The notes beneath the pieces were generated by a model. It was not told the origin of the DNA, made no database searches, and was given only the letters and a program-made list of their open reading frames with translations. This document shows, piece after piece, positions 43,198 to 52,903 of a DNA stretch of 64,000 bases (position 1 is its first letter; the number at the start of each line of letters is the position of its first letter). Source of the DNA: TMED27 sp964350695 (lineage in GTDB: Bacteria > Pseudomonadota > Alphaproteobacteria > Micavibrionales > Micavibrionaceae); assembly GCA_964350695.1 (NCBI GenBank), contig CAYGKM010000004.1, forward strand, positions 85,427-149,426, written 5' to 3'. The translations under genes were made by a program, and so were the position numbers.

Positions 43198-44315
43198 GAT
43201 TGATAAACCTTAAGCGTGTTTTTGACGATCACATTCACATCAAAAATCTCTTCCGCGAGCTTGCGGCTTTCACGGCCCATCTTCGCGCATTTTTCTGCAT
43301 CCTGAAGTAGCTCAATAACGGCCTGCGCCGTCGCATTCGCATCTTTGATCGGCACGAGCGCGCCGTTAATGCCGTCTCTCACGGCCTCGCGGCATCCTGC
43401 ATGATTGGTCGTGATGATCGGGCGTCCGATCGCCGCCGCTTCCAACAAAACTTTCGGCACGCCTTCACCGTAATGTGAAGGATAACAAATCAGCGTGGCG
43501 GCCTTATAAAGTGCAGGCATATCGCTCACTTTACCCAGCCATTGCGCCGCGCCGTCTGACACAATGTTTTCCATTTCTTCTTGTGAGATCGCGCGCGGAT
43601 TATTCTGCGTCACGCCCCCTGCAATTTGAAACCGCGCTTCAATGCCGAGTTTTCTTAAAACCCGCGCCGCCGCAACGAAAACCGCAATCCCCTTATCATG
43701 CACAAGCCGCGTTGGCATAAGGACAATCGGCGAAGTATCGTTTGGCAAAGGCGTTTCCGCAAATTCGGTTAAATCCACACCTGATCCGCGAATTAAATGG
43801 CACTGCGCTTCGCGGGCAAAGCCGCGTTTAATCATCAAGGCCTGATCATCGGGGTTTTGAAAGATAAGCTTCGCGCGGCGGTGCTTAAGCGCCAATTTCA
43901 GCAACGGCCCGACCACCGCCCGCAAAGCTTTCGGTTTAAACCCCTCACCGGAGAATAAATACCCCAGCCCCGCAATCGTATGCACGATTTTCACATCTTT
44001 ATGAAAGCGGCACGCCAGCCCCGCCATAAACGCATATTTCAGCGTAATCGCATGCACAAGGCTCGGCTTCTCGCGGGTGATGAGGGCATTGATCGCCCAG
44101 ATGGTCTTCAAAACCGTCAAGGGCATGAACCCCGCATCGGAAGAAGGAAGCTCATGGCCGATAAAGCCGTTTTTAGAAAGATTCTCGTCTGCGCCCGCGC
44201 CTGTCACCGCCACATGCACATCCCAGCCTTCGTTTTGCGCACCGCGCGCAAGGGGCAGGCGGTGGCTCCAAAACCAATCAAGATGGTTGATGACATATAG
44301 AAGTTTGCCGGGCAT
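43194..44315 (-). CDS. GT4-family glycosyltransferase
   Basis: The 373-residue enzyme has the GT-B fold of family 4: a Rossmann start (KLLYVINHLDWFWSHRLPLA), and the C-terminal nucleotide-sugar site YPSHYGEGVPKVLLEAAAIGRPIITTNHAGC with the E-x7-E motif. The donor and acceptor sugar are not determinable. It lies 1 bp from the epimerase gene and next to asnB, forming a three-gene polysaccharide cluster on the minus strand. Confidence 0.92.
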   Translation of the reverse strand: MPGKLLYVINHLDWFWSHRLPLARGAQNEGWDVHVAVTGAGADENLSKNGFIGHELPSSDAGFMPLTVLKTIWAINALITREKPSLVHAITLKYAFMAGLACRFHKDVKIVHTIAGLGYLFSGEGFKPKALRAVVGPLLKLALKHRRAKLIFQNPDDQALMIKRGFAREAQCHLIRGSGVDLTEFAETPLPNDTSPIVLMPTRLVHDKGIAVFVAAARVLRKLGIEARFQIAGGVTQNNPRAISQEEMENIVSDGAAQWLGKVSDMPALYKAATLICYPSHYGEGVPKVLLEAAAIGRPIITTNHAGCREAVRDGINGALVPIKDANATAQAVIELLQDAEKCAKMGRESRKLAEEIFDVNVIVKNTLKVYQS

Positions 44316-44316
44316 A

Positions 44317-45312
44317 TCAGGCCGCCTTCTTTTGCTCTGCGTCTGCGCTCAAAAACTCGGCTTCGATCATCACTTTAATGCCCTCTTCCAATGAATGCGG
44401 CGGGGTAAAGCCTGTTTCCTTTATCTTCTCGGCGTTCACAACCGTGTTGGCGCAAAACTTCTTCACGCGGATTGTGCTGATCGGGAATTTAATGCCTGTA
44501 ACTTTCGCCGCCGCATCAAAAACGCTGCCGCCTGCAAGCCCCAAAGCATAAGGTAGCTGCGGCCCTAAGCCTTTGCGACCCAATGCTTCGCGTACATGTT
44601 TCACGAAATCACGCATATTCAAATCAGGCTTTTCGGCATAATTATAAAGATGCGCGCCCACGCCAAGCTCAAGCGCTTTTTTCAAAAATGCTGCAACATT
44701 TTCAACATAGGCAATTGATTTTTTATTCGATCCATCACCGATCATCACGAATTTTCCTTTCGCAATCTGATTCATCAGCGTGAAAATATTTCCGCGATTA
44801 CCCGGCCCGAATGTTGCACAAAGACGAACGGTCACAAGGCTGTTTTTTGCATCTTCGAGCGCCCAGTTAATAAATGTTTCTTCGCTGTCCAGTTTCGATT
44901 GCCCGTAATCATTAAACGGGGCAGGGGCATAGCTTTCGGATGACCCGTCCTCGATGCTTTCCGGCTCAAGCGGATAAACCGCCACGCTGGATGTGAAAAT
45001 AATGCGTTTGATGCCATGCGCTTTTGCTGCAGCAATGACGTTTTTGCCACCGCCGACATTCACATCATAATAGCGCGAAAGCGGAGACACATCATCGCGG
45101 TGTTCCGCTGCCAAGTGATAAATCACATCCGCGCCTTTTGTAGCGTTCAGAACACTCTGCGCATCTGTAACATCAGCGATAATCGTATCATCGGGATAAA
45201 GCGGAGAGTCCACCAAATCAATCAACACCAACTCATGACCGCCTTCTTTCAAAGCTTTCGCCAAAGTGCTGCCGATAAAACCTGCGCCGCCTGTGATTGC
45301 TATTTTCATCAA
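44317..45312 (-). CDS. NAD-dependent sugar epimerase/dehydratase (extended SDR)
   Basis: The 331-residue protein is an extended short-chain dehydrogenase: ITGGAGFIGSTLAKAL for NAD binding, the TSSVAVYPLE catalytic-serine region, and YGQSK as the YxxxK motif. The C-terminal half is the substrate domain. Related enzymes are UDP-glucose 4-epimerase-like or dehydratase/reductase proteins of O-antigen clusters; the exact reaction is not assigned. It is directly upstream of the glycosyltransferase. Confidence 0.92.
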   Translation of the reverse strand: MMKIAITGGAGFIGSTLAKALKEGGHELVLIDLVDSPLYPDDTIIADVTDAQSVLNATKGADVIYHLAAEHRDDVSPLSRYYDVNVGGGKNVIAAAKAHGIKRIIFTSSVAVYPLEPESIEDGSSESYAPAPFNDYGQSKLDSEETFINWALEDAKNSLVTVRLCATFGPGNRGNIFTLMNQIAKGKFVMIGDGSNKKSIAYVENVAAFLKKALELGVGAHLYNYAEKPDLNMRDFVKHVREALGRKGLGPQLPYALGLAGGSVFDAAAKVTGIKFPISTIRVKKFCANTVVNAEKIKETGFTPPHSLEEGIKVMIEAEFLSADAEQKKAA

Positions 45313-45320
45313 TTACTCCT

Positions 45321-47246
45321 TCACATCCACGCTTTATACCACGCCTGAAACATCAATACAGCCCATAGTGCGTTTGTGTGATTGCCTTGACCTTTTAAAT
45401 GTTCATCCCAAGTCGCGCGCACGCTCTTTATATCCAAAAACCCTTGGGAATCCAAGGTCTCGGCGTTTAACAGGTCTTCCGCCCAATCGCGTAAATCCCC
45501 GCGCAGCCATTCACCAATCGGCATATTAAAGCCCTGCTTGGGGCGTTCGAATAAGGCTTCGGGAATGTGGTTCTTCAGAACTTGGCGCAAAAGATATTTG
45601 CCCTTGCCCCCGCGAATTTTTAAATCCAGCGGCAGCCCCCAGACATATTCAAATATCCGCGTATCAAGCAGCGGCGCGCGCGCTTCCAAACTCACGGCCA
45701 TACTGGCGCGATCAACCTTTGTTAAAATATCGTGGGGCAGATATGTCAGCGTATCCCACATCATAATTTTCTCCGCAAAGCTGAGGCCCTTAAGATCAGG
45801 CAGCGCGCCCAGAGACTGCAAAGACGCATCCGCATGCGCCAAACTGGGCACGTTCTGCCAATGTTGGGTCATGCGGGAATAGATGTCTTCCTGTGTCTCC
45901 AATGTTAAAAGCGAGGCGACCTTATGCATATGATTGCCGAATAACGGCTTATGCTTTCGCAAGCTTTGCCATTGTTCTATCGAAAGCTTGGTCAAGCCCC
46001 TTGCCAGCATAGGCCGCAAAGACGGCGGAATGCGCTGTATGATATTCCAGATTCTAGGGCCGGTGATGTGGCGCGTATACCCGCCGAGCATCTCGTCCCC
46101 GCCATCCCCCGACAACGCAACGGTGACGCTTTCGCGCGCGAATTTTGACACCAGATAGGTCGGGATAGCGGATTGATCGGCAAACGGCTCGTCATACATC
46201 TGGGGGAGTTTTGGAATGATATCCAAGACGTCGCGGGCGGTGCAGATATGTTCGTGATGATCTGTACCTAAATGATCGGCGATTTGGCGGGCATAAATCG
46301 CTTCGTTATAGTCGTTTTCTTCAAAACCGATGGTAAAGGTTTTAATCGGTTCGGGGGAAAGCCGCTGCATCAGGGCAACCACGGCGGAGCTATCAATGCC
46401 GCCCGATAAAAAGGCGCCCAAGGGCACATCCGAAATCATGCGGTCACTGACGCAAGAGGTCAGCAATTTTTCAAACTCTTTCAGGATATGGCTCTCGGAA
46501 GCAGCATTCGGCTTTCTCATTTTGGCCACGTCCACCGCGTCCCAATACGGGATCATTTGCCCCGCGAGATCTTCTGCGGGTTTTAACGCATCCAGTGACA
46601 GGCTTAAACGATGCGCAGGCGGAAGCTGCCACAGCCCTTCAAATATGCAATGCGGCGCGGGCATCCCCCCTTGGCGCAAATACAGCGCAAGACTACGCTT
46701 ATCGACGCGTTTTTCAAAATCGGGGTGCTGATGAATGGCTTTAAGCTCTGATCCGAACACAAGCGCGTTCCCCGCCCAGCCGATATAAAGCGGCTTTTTG
46801 CCCATGCGGTCGCGCGCAAAATGAAGCACGCGGTCTTTACGGTCCCACAGCGCAAAGGCAAACATACCATTGAGCTTTTGCAGCGCTTGGTTTAAGCCCC
46901 AATGCTCAATCGCGGCCAAGATCACCTCGGTATCGCTGCGGCCTTTAAAACTGACGCCAAGGCCAAGCAAATCATCTTTCAAACGCTGAAAATTATAGAC
47001 CTCGCCGTTATAGGCAATCACGTATCGCTCTGTCGCGCTATGCATAGGCTGCGCGCCCTCAGGCGATAAATCTATGATCGACAGACGCCGATGCCCCAGA
47101 ACAACCGAAACATCGGGGTCTTGCCACACATCGCCCGCATCAGGCCCGCGCAACGTGATGGCATCGCTCATAGCTTTACCAATCACATGCATTTCTGCCC
47201 GCGATCTATCACTCTTCAGAGCATAAAAACCTGTTATTCCGCACAT
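45321..47246 (-). CDS. asnB: asparagine synthase (glutamine-hydrolysing)
   Basis: The 641-residue protein has the N-terminal nucleophile glutaminase (catalytic Cys2 in MCGITGF, plus RGPDAGDVW and YNGEVYNF) and the ATP-dependent synthetase domain with FLSGGIDSSAVVALM. This length and its place in a sugar cluster match the group of AsnB-like enzymes found in exopolysaccharide and O-antigen operons, which may amidate sugar acids rather than only make asparagine. First gene of the minus-strand cluster asnB-epimerase-GT4. Confidence 0.93.
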   Translation of the reverse strand: MCGITGFYALKSDRSRAEMHVIGKAMSDAITLRGPDAGDVWQDPDVSVVLGHRRLSIIDLSPEGAQPMHSATERYVIAYNGEVYNFQRLKDDLLGLGVSFKGRSDTEVILAAIEHWGLNQALQKLNGMFAFALWDRKDRVLHFARDRMGKKPLYIGWAGNALVFGSELKAIHQHPDFEKRVDKRSLALYLRQGGMPAPHCIFEGLWQLPPAHRLSLSLDALKPAEDLAGQMIPYWDAVDVAKMRKPNAASESHILKEFEKLLTSCVSDRMISDVPLGAFLSGGIDSSAVVALMQRLSPEPIKTFTIGFEENDYNEAIYARQIADHLGTDHHEHICTARDVLDIIPKLPQMYDEPFADQSAIPTYLVSKFARESVTVALSGDGGDEMLGGYTRHITGPRIWNIIQRIPPSLRPMLARGLTKLSIEQWQSLRKHKPLFGNHMHKVASLLTLETQEDIYSRMTQHWQNVPSLAHADASLQSLGALPDLKGLSFAEKIMMWDTLTYLPHDILTKVDRASMAVSLEARAPLLDTRIFEYVWGLPLDLKIRGGKGKYLLRQVLKNHIPEALFERPKQGFNMPIGEWLRGDLRDWAEDLLNAETLDSQGFLDIKSVRATWDEHLKGQGNHTNALWAVLMFQAWYKAWM

Positions 47247-47321
47247 ATTGTTCTATATTTCTTAAAGGCGTTTATATTTGATATAACATATAGAGATGTT
47301 CTTGAGGGTGAAAGCAACAAT

Positions 47322-47933
47322 ATGAATATTGATATTCTTTTTACAAGTAGCGGCGAAGCGGGACTTATTGCCAGTGAAAATCTGGTGAAAAAGGCCGCTG
47401 GTATTGTTTTTGATGCCGAAAGCGGGACGCTGACCATCGAATATGTAGATATGGATTTCCTTGAGCTGAATATCCCTGTGGAATCTGAATTTAACGCCAC
47501 CCTTGATGAATGCGCCTTGATCCATATCGGCGCGGTCAAAGACGGCAATATCGGCCAAGCCTATCAAGTGCCGTTCATGTGGATTAACGACCCCTATCGT
47601 CAGCAAGCAATGGGAATCCCGCAAGCCGCCCGCAATCCTCTCGCGGCCTTCGATTATTTCGTGAAAAAAGCGGTCTTCGGGCAACCTGTTCACCGTGATG
47701 ATCTGGGCGATGAAGACGCAATGGGCTGTATTTTGGGTGACGCCTCACCGAGCAGCTTGCAATTCGCGCCGCATCTTGCGCGCCGCCACCAAATGGAAAT
47801 CTCTCCCAAGGCCGCGCCCCAAGGACCATCAGGACCATCAGGCCCTTCAGGGCCAAGCGGTATGGGCGGCGGTGGAGGCGGCATGTCCACAAAAGGGACA
47901 GGATCGACAATTCCGCCGAAAAAGAGGGATTAA
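47322..47933 (+). CDS. orphan protein with collagen-like GPS tail
   Basis: The 203-residue protein has a beta-rich N-terminal domain (MNIDILFTSSGEAGLIASEN, then EYVDMDFLELNIPVESEF) with no recognised family. The C-terminus is low complexity: GPSGPSGPSGPSG, then MGGGGGG and a basic end PPKKRD. Gly-Pro-Ser repeats can form short collagen-like helices but this run is very short. ATG 47322 has GAGGGTG before it; the frame extends upstream but only through an asnB-antisense stretch. It is divergent from asnB and convergent with the methylase. Confidence 0.7.
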   Translation: MNIDILFTSSGEAGLIASENLVKKAAGIVFDAESGTLTIEYVDMDFLELNIPVESEFNATLDECALIHIGAVKDGNIGQAYQVPFMWINDPYRQQAMGIPQAARNPLAAFDYFVKKAVFGQPVHRDDLGDEDAMGCILGDASPSSLQFAPHLARRHQMEISPKAAPQGPSGPSGPSGPSGMGGGGGGMSTKGTGSTIPPKKRD

Positions 47934-48583
47934 GCTTTGGCGTTTTTGAAAATCAAAGCGCGGCTGATCGGCATATCATTGGGCGCACCTTGCCAATCAA
48001 TCACAATCTCACCTTCGGGGCGAAGGCTTTTCGACAGAGCATTGCTCATATCACGCACCAAAGGTGTGAAGCGCTTCCCTTCAATGTTGTCTACATGCAC
48101 GACCACAAACGCGCTCTTCTTCATCACGCAGGCTATCGCTTCAAAAATCTCTCCCATGCGTTTCAGATAAGCCTCATATCCTGCATATTTCGGATCGCCG
48201 CCATAAAGCGGATTTCGCTTATCGGCAATCGACATGAAAGGCGGGGAGGTCACACATAAATCCATCTTCGGCAGGCTTAAAGCCGCCGCATCCGCCGCGT
48301 CGCCGTGGCGAATATTATTCCAATGCTCAAGCTGCCCTGCCGCCCATTCAAAACGCTCGCCATCGGCTTCGATGCCATAAGGCACGCGCCCCAACTCCTC
48401 GGCCACGAACGCAGATGTTCCAAGCCCCATAAAAGGATCAAAGATTTTTGCGCCCTTCTTGCTTAAATGTTCAATGAAATAGCGCGGAAAACTGGCAGGA
48501 AATTGATCGGAAGATTCATCGCGGGGCAAGCCATGATCGGCGATTTCGAAAGGAAGCTCTATAAAAGAAGGGAAGTTCTTCAC
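47930..48583 (-). CDS. putative DNA (N4/N6) methyltransferase, orphan
   Basis: The 217-residue protein has the AdoMet motif I IFDPFMGLGTSAFVAEEL and the catalytic TSPPFM of N4-cytosine/N6-adenine DNA methylases. Motif I precedes motif IV. No target-recognition domain is obvious and no restriction gene is near, so it may be an orphan regulatory methylase or a member acting on another nucleic acid. Its ATG overlaps the mltG stop by 4 bp, an odd coupling for a DNA methylase. Confidence 0.7.
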   Translation of the reverse strand: MKNFPSFIELPFEIADHGLPRDESSDQFPASFPRYFIEHLSKKGAKIFDPFMGLGTSAFVAEELGRVPYGIEADGERFEWAAGQLEHWNNIRHGDAADAAALSLPKMDLCVTSPPFMSIADKRNPLYGGDPKYAGYEAYLKRMGEIFEAIACVMKKSAFVVVHVDNIEGKRFTPLVRDMSNALSKSLRPEGEIVIDWQGAPNDMPISRALIFKNAKA

Positions 48584-49638
48584 TGCGCGTTGCGTATTTT
48601 ACGCCATTTTTCGACATTGGCATTATGTTCCGCCAAGGTCTTTGCAAACGCGTGGCCGCCGCTGCCATCGGCAACGAAGTAAATATAATCATTGGCCGTA
48701 GGAGCCAAAACCGCGTCGATGGACGCTAAGCCGGGATTGGCAATCGGGCCGGGGGGAAGGCCGGGATATTTATAGGTGTTATACGGGCTGTCGATCTCTA
48801 AATCTTTGGACAGCAAACGCCGCCCCAAAGGGCCTTTTCCGTCATTCTTGTGCTGACCCTTTGTAATCGCGTAAATCACGCTCGGATCGGTTTGCAGCGC
48901 AATGCCTTGGCGCAGACGATTGATAAATACACCCGCCACCAAGCCGCGTTCTTCCGCTTTGCCTGTTTCTTTTTCAACAATAGAGGCGAGCGTTAAAACA
49001 TCGCCAACTGTGTTCAAAGGTGCGGCCCCGCAAGGCTGACGCATCAGCTCTTCCCATTTCAAACCTTTAGGCGCGCCGCATCGCTCCTCAAGCGCGCTGG
49101 CCATCGCCGCATAAAGCCGCGTCACGACAACGTCGCGCGGCTCATCCATTTGATAATCATATGTATTGGGAAGTAATGAGCCTTCAGGCGGGGTTTTCGG
49201 GATATCACCGGAAAGGTTCTCAACCTCGTTAATAATGCGCACCACTTCATGGCTTGTTAGTCCTTCGCGCACTGTAAAGCGGCGGGCAAAAATGTTGTGA
49301 TCGCGCAGCATAACCATGACATCACGCGCGCTCATTGCAGGTTGAATTTCATATTCCCCCGCCTTCAAATCGCTCTGTGCGCCCAGAATGCGGCTGCCGA
49401 AAATAAAGATATAATGGTTCTCGATAACGCCTTCATTCGCGAGCTGCGCGGCAATGGCATTCAGGCCGCTTCCGCGCTCGATAGAAATCAGCTTGGGTTC
49501 TTGAAGCGGGCCGGGGGCTTTAAACGCGCTCGCCGCCCACCAGAACACAAGCGCGCCGACAATAATCATGGTCGTGAAAGAATAAACAAAAAGCCCGAGA
49601 ACAGTTTTCAATCCGGCTTTGGCTTCTTTGTCGCTCAT
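48580..49638 (-). CDS. mltG: endolytic murein transglycosylase
   Basis: MltG cuts nascent glycan strands in the membrane and sets chain length. The 352-residue protein has one N-terminal membrane helix (VLGLFVYSFTTMIIVGALVFWWAA), a LysM-like segment, and the YceG catalytic region with LASIVEKETGKAEERGLVAGVFINRL (catalytic Glu) and LQTDPSVIYAI. The ending has NPGLASIDAVLAPTANDYIYFVADGSGGHAF. It starts 6 bp after fabF, a common linkage in proteobacteria. Confidence 0.95.
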   Translation of the reverse strand: MSDKEAKAGLKTVLGLFVYSFTTMIIVGALVFWWAASAFKAPGPLQEPKLISIERGSGLNAIAAQLANEGVIENHYIFIFGSRILGAQSDLKAGEYEIQPAMSARDVMVMLRDHNIFARRFTVREGLTSHEVVRIINEVENLSGDIPKTPPEGSLLPNTYDYQMDEPRDVVVTRLYAAMASALEERCGAPKGLKWEELMRQPCGAAPLNTVGDVLTLASIVEKETGKAEERGLVAGVFINRLRQGIALQTDPSVIYAITKGQHKNDGKGPLGRRLLSKDLEIDSPYNTYKYPGLPPGPIANPGLASIDAVLAPTANDYIYFVADGSGGHAFAKTLAEHNANVEKWRKIRNAQ

Positions 49639-49644
49639 AAAAAT

Positions 49645-50916
49645 CTAAACCTTGTTGATGATAAGGGAGGCGTTCGTGCCGCCAAAACCAAAGGAGTTTG
49701 AAAGCACGGTATTCACCGCTTTTTCTTTCGCGACCTTCGGCACAAGATCCATACCTGTACAATCCTCGGATGGGTTTTCAAGGTTGAGTGTTGGAGGCAT
49801 GATGCCCGTTTCAATGGCCTTCAGCGAGTAAATCGCCTCCACCGCGCCCGCCGCGCCGAGCAAATGCCCGATCGCCGATTTTGTGGAGGACATGGAAACG
49901 CTGTCCAATGTGTTTTCAAACAAACGCTTCACCGCGCCAAACTCCAAACCGTCGCCCATCGGCGTGGATGTGCCGTGCGCGTTGATATAATCAATGTCTT
50001 CCGGGTTTAGCTTCGCACGCTTTAATGCTGCCGCCATTGCGCGGTAACCGCCGCTTCCATCCGGCGCGGGAGACGTAATGTGATAAGCGTCGCCCGACAT
50101 GCCGTATCCGATAATCTCGCCGTAAATTTTCGCGCCGCGTTTTTTCGCGTGCTCATATTCTTCCAAAACCACGATCCCCGCGCCTTCGCCGATCACAAAC
50201 CCGTCGCGGTCTTGATCCCAGGGGCGAGAGCCTTCTGTCGGGCGGTCATTATACCCTGTTGAAAGTGCGCGCGCCGCCGCAAAGCCGGCAACGCCAAGCC
50301 TGCAAACCGCACCTTCCGCGCCGCCCGCAACCATCACATCGGCATCATCCAGCATAATCAAACGCGCCGCATCGCCAATCGCATGCGTGCCCGACGCACA
50401 AGCCGTTACCACAGAGTGGTTCGGCCCGCGGAAACCATATTTAATTGAAACATGACCGGAGGTCAGATTAATCAAAGCGGCAGGGACAAAGAACGGTGAA
50501 ATCCGCCTTGGGCCGCGTTCATTCATCAATGTGGAGGTTTTGTAAATCTCATCCAGACCGCCAATCCCCGCGCCGATCAAAACGCCTGTGCGGTCTAAAT
50601 CTTCTTGTTCGCTTGGCGCCCAGCCTGAATCCTCAACCGCTTCTGTTGCCGCCGCCATGCCGAAAACGATGAACTCGTCGACTTTACGTTGCTCTTTTGG
50701 TTCCATATAAAGCGCGGCATTAAAATCGCCATTTTTGGGTTTTTCGTCCTCTGTGCGCGGAATGATTCCCGCAATTTGAGAGGTGATATCGGAAACATCA
50801 AAATGCTCGATCTTCTTTAACCCGCTCTTACCGGCTGTTATAGAAGACCAGTTGTGATCTACGCCCATCCCGAGCGGAGAAACCATACCCATTCCAGTAA
50901 CAACAACGCGTCTCAT
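49645..50916 (-). CDS. fabF: 3-oxoacyl-ACP synthase II
   Basis: FabF extends acyl-ACP with malonyl-ACP in fatty-acid elongation. The 423-residue enzyme has the catalytic triad Cys in VTACASGTHAIG, His in NAHGTSTPMGD and His in SAIGHLLGAAGA, plus the gatekeeper SNSFGFGGTNAS near the end. RRVVVTGMGMVSPLG is the standard start. It follows acpP on the same strand and is followed by mltG. Confidence 0.97.
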   Translation of the reverse strand: MRRVVVTGMGMVSPLGMGVDHNWSSITAGKSGLKKIEHFDVSDITSQIAGIIPRTEDEKPKNGDFNAALYMEPKEQRKVDEFIVFGMAAATEAVEDSGWAPSEQEDLDRTGVLIGAGIGGLDEIYKTSTLMNERGPRRISPFFVPAALINLTSGHVSIKYGFRGPNHSVVTACASGTHAIGDAARLIMLDDADVMVAGGAEGAVCRLGVAGFAAARALSTGYNDRPTEGSRPWDQDRDGFVIGEGAGIVVLEEYEHAKKRGAKIYGEIIGYGMSGDAYHITSPAPDGSGGYRAMAAALKRAKLNPEDIDYINAHGTSTPMGDGLEFGAVKRLFENTLDSVSMSSTKSAIGHLLGAAGAVEAIYSLKAIETGIMPPTLNLENPSEDCTGMDLVPKVAKEKAVNTVLSNSFGFGGTNASLIINKV

Positions 50917-50985
50917 ATTTGATACCTTTTAGAAGTAAAGACAGCCGCACATGGCGGCTGGCAATTCATGTTAAGAGAGTAATAT

Positions 50986-51225
50986 TTACTCAGTAGCGTT
51001 TTCTTTGATGAAACTCACAGCATCGCCAACAGTCTGAATTTTTTCAGCCGCATCATCTGGAATTTCTACGCTGAATTCTTCTTCAAACGCCATAACAAGC
51101 TCAACTGTGTCAAGCGAGTCAGCGCCCAAATCATCAATAAAGCTCGCGCTTTCTACTACTTTGTCTGCGTCAACACCAAGGTGCTCAACAACAATTTTTT
51201 TGACGCGCTCTGCTACATCACTCAT
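50986..51225 (-). CDS. acpP: acyl carrier protein
   Basis: The 79-residue acidic ACP carries fatty acids on a phosphopantetheine arm attached to the serine in LGADSLDTVELVMAFEEEF. Length and four-helix pattern are typical. It lies between a HAD gene and fabF in the fatty-acid block. The 122-bp gap before it could hold its own promoter, as expected for this highly expressed gene, but I see no clear hexamers. Confidence 0.97.
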   Translation of the reverse strand: MSDVAERVKKIVVEHLGVDADKVVESASFIDDLGADSLDTVELVMAFEEEFSVEIPDDAAEKIQTVGDAVSFIKENATE

Positions 51226-51347
51226 CTTATAATTCCTTATCTAGTGTGTTTTTTGCGTTTTGCAATATTCGGGCAGAATTTAAACACCGCCTTTTGCAAA
51301 TGCAAGACCTAAATTTTCTATCACATAAGCCGCGCTTATCAAATGCT

Positions 51348-52013
51348 TTATGCGCTTATATGGCTGTGAATGTGGATAAGCTCTTCTAAAATGTCGCTTG
51401 CCCCCGCATCTTTCAGGGCTTTGGCTTGTCGCGGTTTGTCATGCGCCGTGCCGATATATCCCAAAACATGAATTCCTGCCTCTACGGCGGCTTTTACGCC
51501 TGCGGGACTGTCTTCTACAACAAGGGTTTTATCCTCGCTCACGCCCATTTGCGCGCAGGCAAAATGGAAGAGATCAGGCGCGGGTTTCGGGCGCTCCACC
51601 TGAATTTTCGTGAAAATATGATCATCAATGAAATATTTCTTCAAGCCCGTGACATTCAGGCTTTTAATCACATTATTGCGCTCACCGTTTGATCCCACGC
51701 ATAGCATGTGCGAGGGCGCGAGAGCCTTCAAAACCTCATCGGCTTGCGGCGCGGCTTCAAAATCATGGTCCATGGCGCTGACCGCCAGGGCCTTAAAGCG
51801 TTCGATAATATCTGCGGGCATCGCAACGCCGTGGCGCAGCTCAAGGGCAGGGCGGATCGTGCTCCAACTCTGCCCCGTAAACAGCTCCATACAAAGCTCC
51901 GGCGTATATTCAGGATATCCGATCTGGTTCAGCAGCGTTGAGGTAATGGAGTTATAGACATACTCGCTGTCCACCAACGTGCCGTCACAATCGAAAATGA
52001 TCAGTTGGGGCAT
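51348..52013 (-). CDS. HAD-superfamily hydrolase (phosphoglycolate-phosphatase-like)
   Basis: The 221-residue protein has motif I IIFDCDGTLVDSEYVYN (nucleophile Asp), motif II CVGSNGERNN, motif III lysine in VERPKPAPDLF, and motif IV VVEDSPAGVKAAVEAG, all intact. The cap is the helical subclass I type, as in beta-phosphoglucomutase and phosphoglycolate phosphatase. Substrate is not assigned. Its ATG shares a base with the fabG stop (TAATG), and it separates fabG from acpP, which are adjacent in most bacteria. Confidence 0.88.
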   Translation of the reverse strand: MPQLIIFDCDGTLVDSEYVYNSITSTLLNQIGYPEYTPELCMELFTGQSWSTIRPALELRHGVAMPADIIERFKALAVSAMDHDFEAAPQADEVLKALAPSHMLCVGSNGERNNVIKSLNVTGLKKYFIDDHIFTKIQVERPKPAPDLFHFACAQMGVSEDKTLVVEDSPAGVKAAVEAGIHVLGYIGTAHDKPRQAKALKDAGASDILEELIHIHSHISA

Positions 52014-52750
52014 TAAATCATCGCCATGCCGCCATTCACATGAATGGTCTGGCCTGTCACATATCCCGCTTCATCGGACGCCAAATACGCCGCTGCTGCC
52101 GCTATATCTGCGGATGCGCCCATTTTCCCTGCGGGAATGGTCGAGTTAATCTTATCTTTTTGATCATCGGTCAGCGCGTCCGTCATCGCGGTCGCAATAA
52201 AGCCAGGCGCGATACAGTTCACGGTGATGCCGCGGCTGGCAATCTCTTGCGCCATCGCCTTTGACCAACCGATCATGCCTGCTTTGGATGCCACATAATT
52301 ACACTGCCCTGGATTACCCGTTACGCCGACAACGCTGGCAATGTTGATGATGCGTCCAAAGCGGCGTTTCATCATGCCGCGCTGCGCAGCCTTGGCGAGC
52401 TTAAATGTCGCCGTCATGTTTACATCAATGACCGTTTGCCAGTCTTCATCCGACATGCGCATGGACAGCCCGTCGCGGGTCAGCCCTGCATTATTCACGA
52501 GAATATCAACCTGACCCATCGCCTCGTCTGCGGCTTTGATAAGCTCGGCAGGGGCATCATCTTTGGACAGATCCGCAGGCAAAATTGATACGCGCTCGCC
52601 AAGCACCGCCGCCAAAGCGTTCAGTTTCTCGACATTACGCCCCGAAATCCCGACATGCGCGCCTGCACCGTGCAAAGCTTTGGCAATTTCTTCGCCAATG
52701 CCGCCTGTCGCCCCTGTAACCAAAGCTGTTTTGCCGGATAGATCGAACAT
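52013..52750 (-). CDS. fabG: 3-oxoacyl-ACP reductase
   Basis: FabG reduces beta-ketoacyl-ACP with NADPH. The 245-residue SDR has TGATGGIGEEIA for cofactor binding, NNAGLTRDGL, the catalytic serine in INIASVVGVTGN, and YVASK with Tyr and Lys. ATG 52750 with GAGGAG before it is used; a frame reaching 52855 has no supporting motif. The plus-strand orphan at 52904 separates it from fabD. Confidence 0.96.
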   Translation of the reverse strand: MFDLSGKTALVTGATGGIGEEIAKALHGAGAHVGISGRNVEKLNALAAVLGERVSILPADLSKDDAPAELIKAADEAMGQVDILVNNAGLTRDGLSMRMSDEDWQTVIDVNMTATFKLAKAAQRGMMKRRFGRIINIASVVGVTGNPGQCNYVASKAGMIGWSKAMAQEIASRGITVNCIAPGFIATAMTDALTDDQKDKINSTIPAGKMGASADIAAAAAYLASDEAGYVTGQTIHVNGGMAMI

Positions 52751-52903
52751 ATAAGACTCCTCGTAAATTCTTGAATTGATTCTGTTTCTCCCTGCGTTAT
52801 AAGGGGATGAATAAGAGGTGTAAAGCACCCGGGAGTTATATTTGACATAATACAATAAAAGGTGATAGTGTAAGGCTTATTTTAAAGCAAACGGGTGGCG
52901 GTG

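Noticed and set aside
43475..43720. Plus-strand frames opposite the glycosyltransferase
   Set aside because: Short, Pro/Arg-rich antisense shadows of a clear GT4 gene.
47820..47890. GGACCATCA-type short tandem repeat considered as a CRISPR or satellite
   Set aside because: It is a coding Gly-Pro-Ser run of a few units without spacers.
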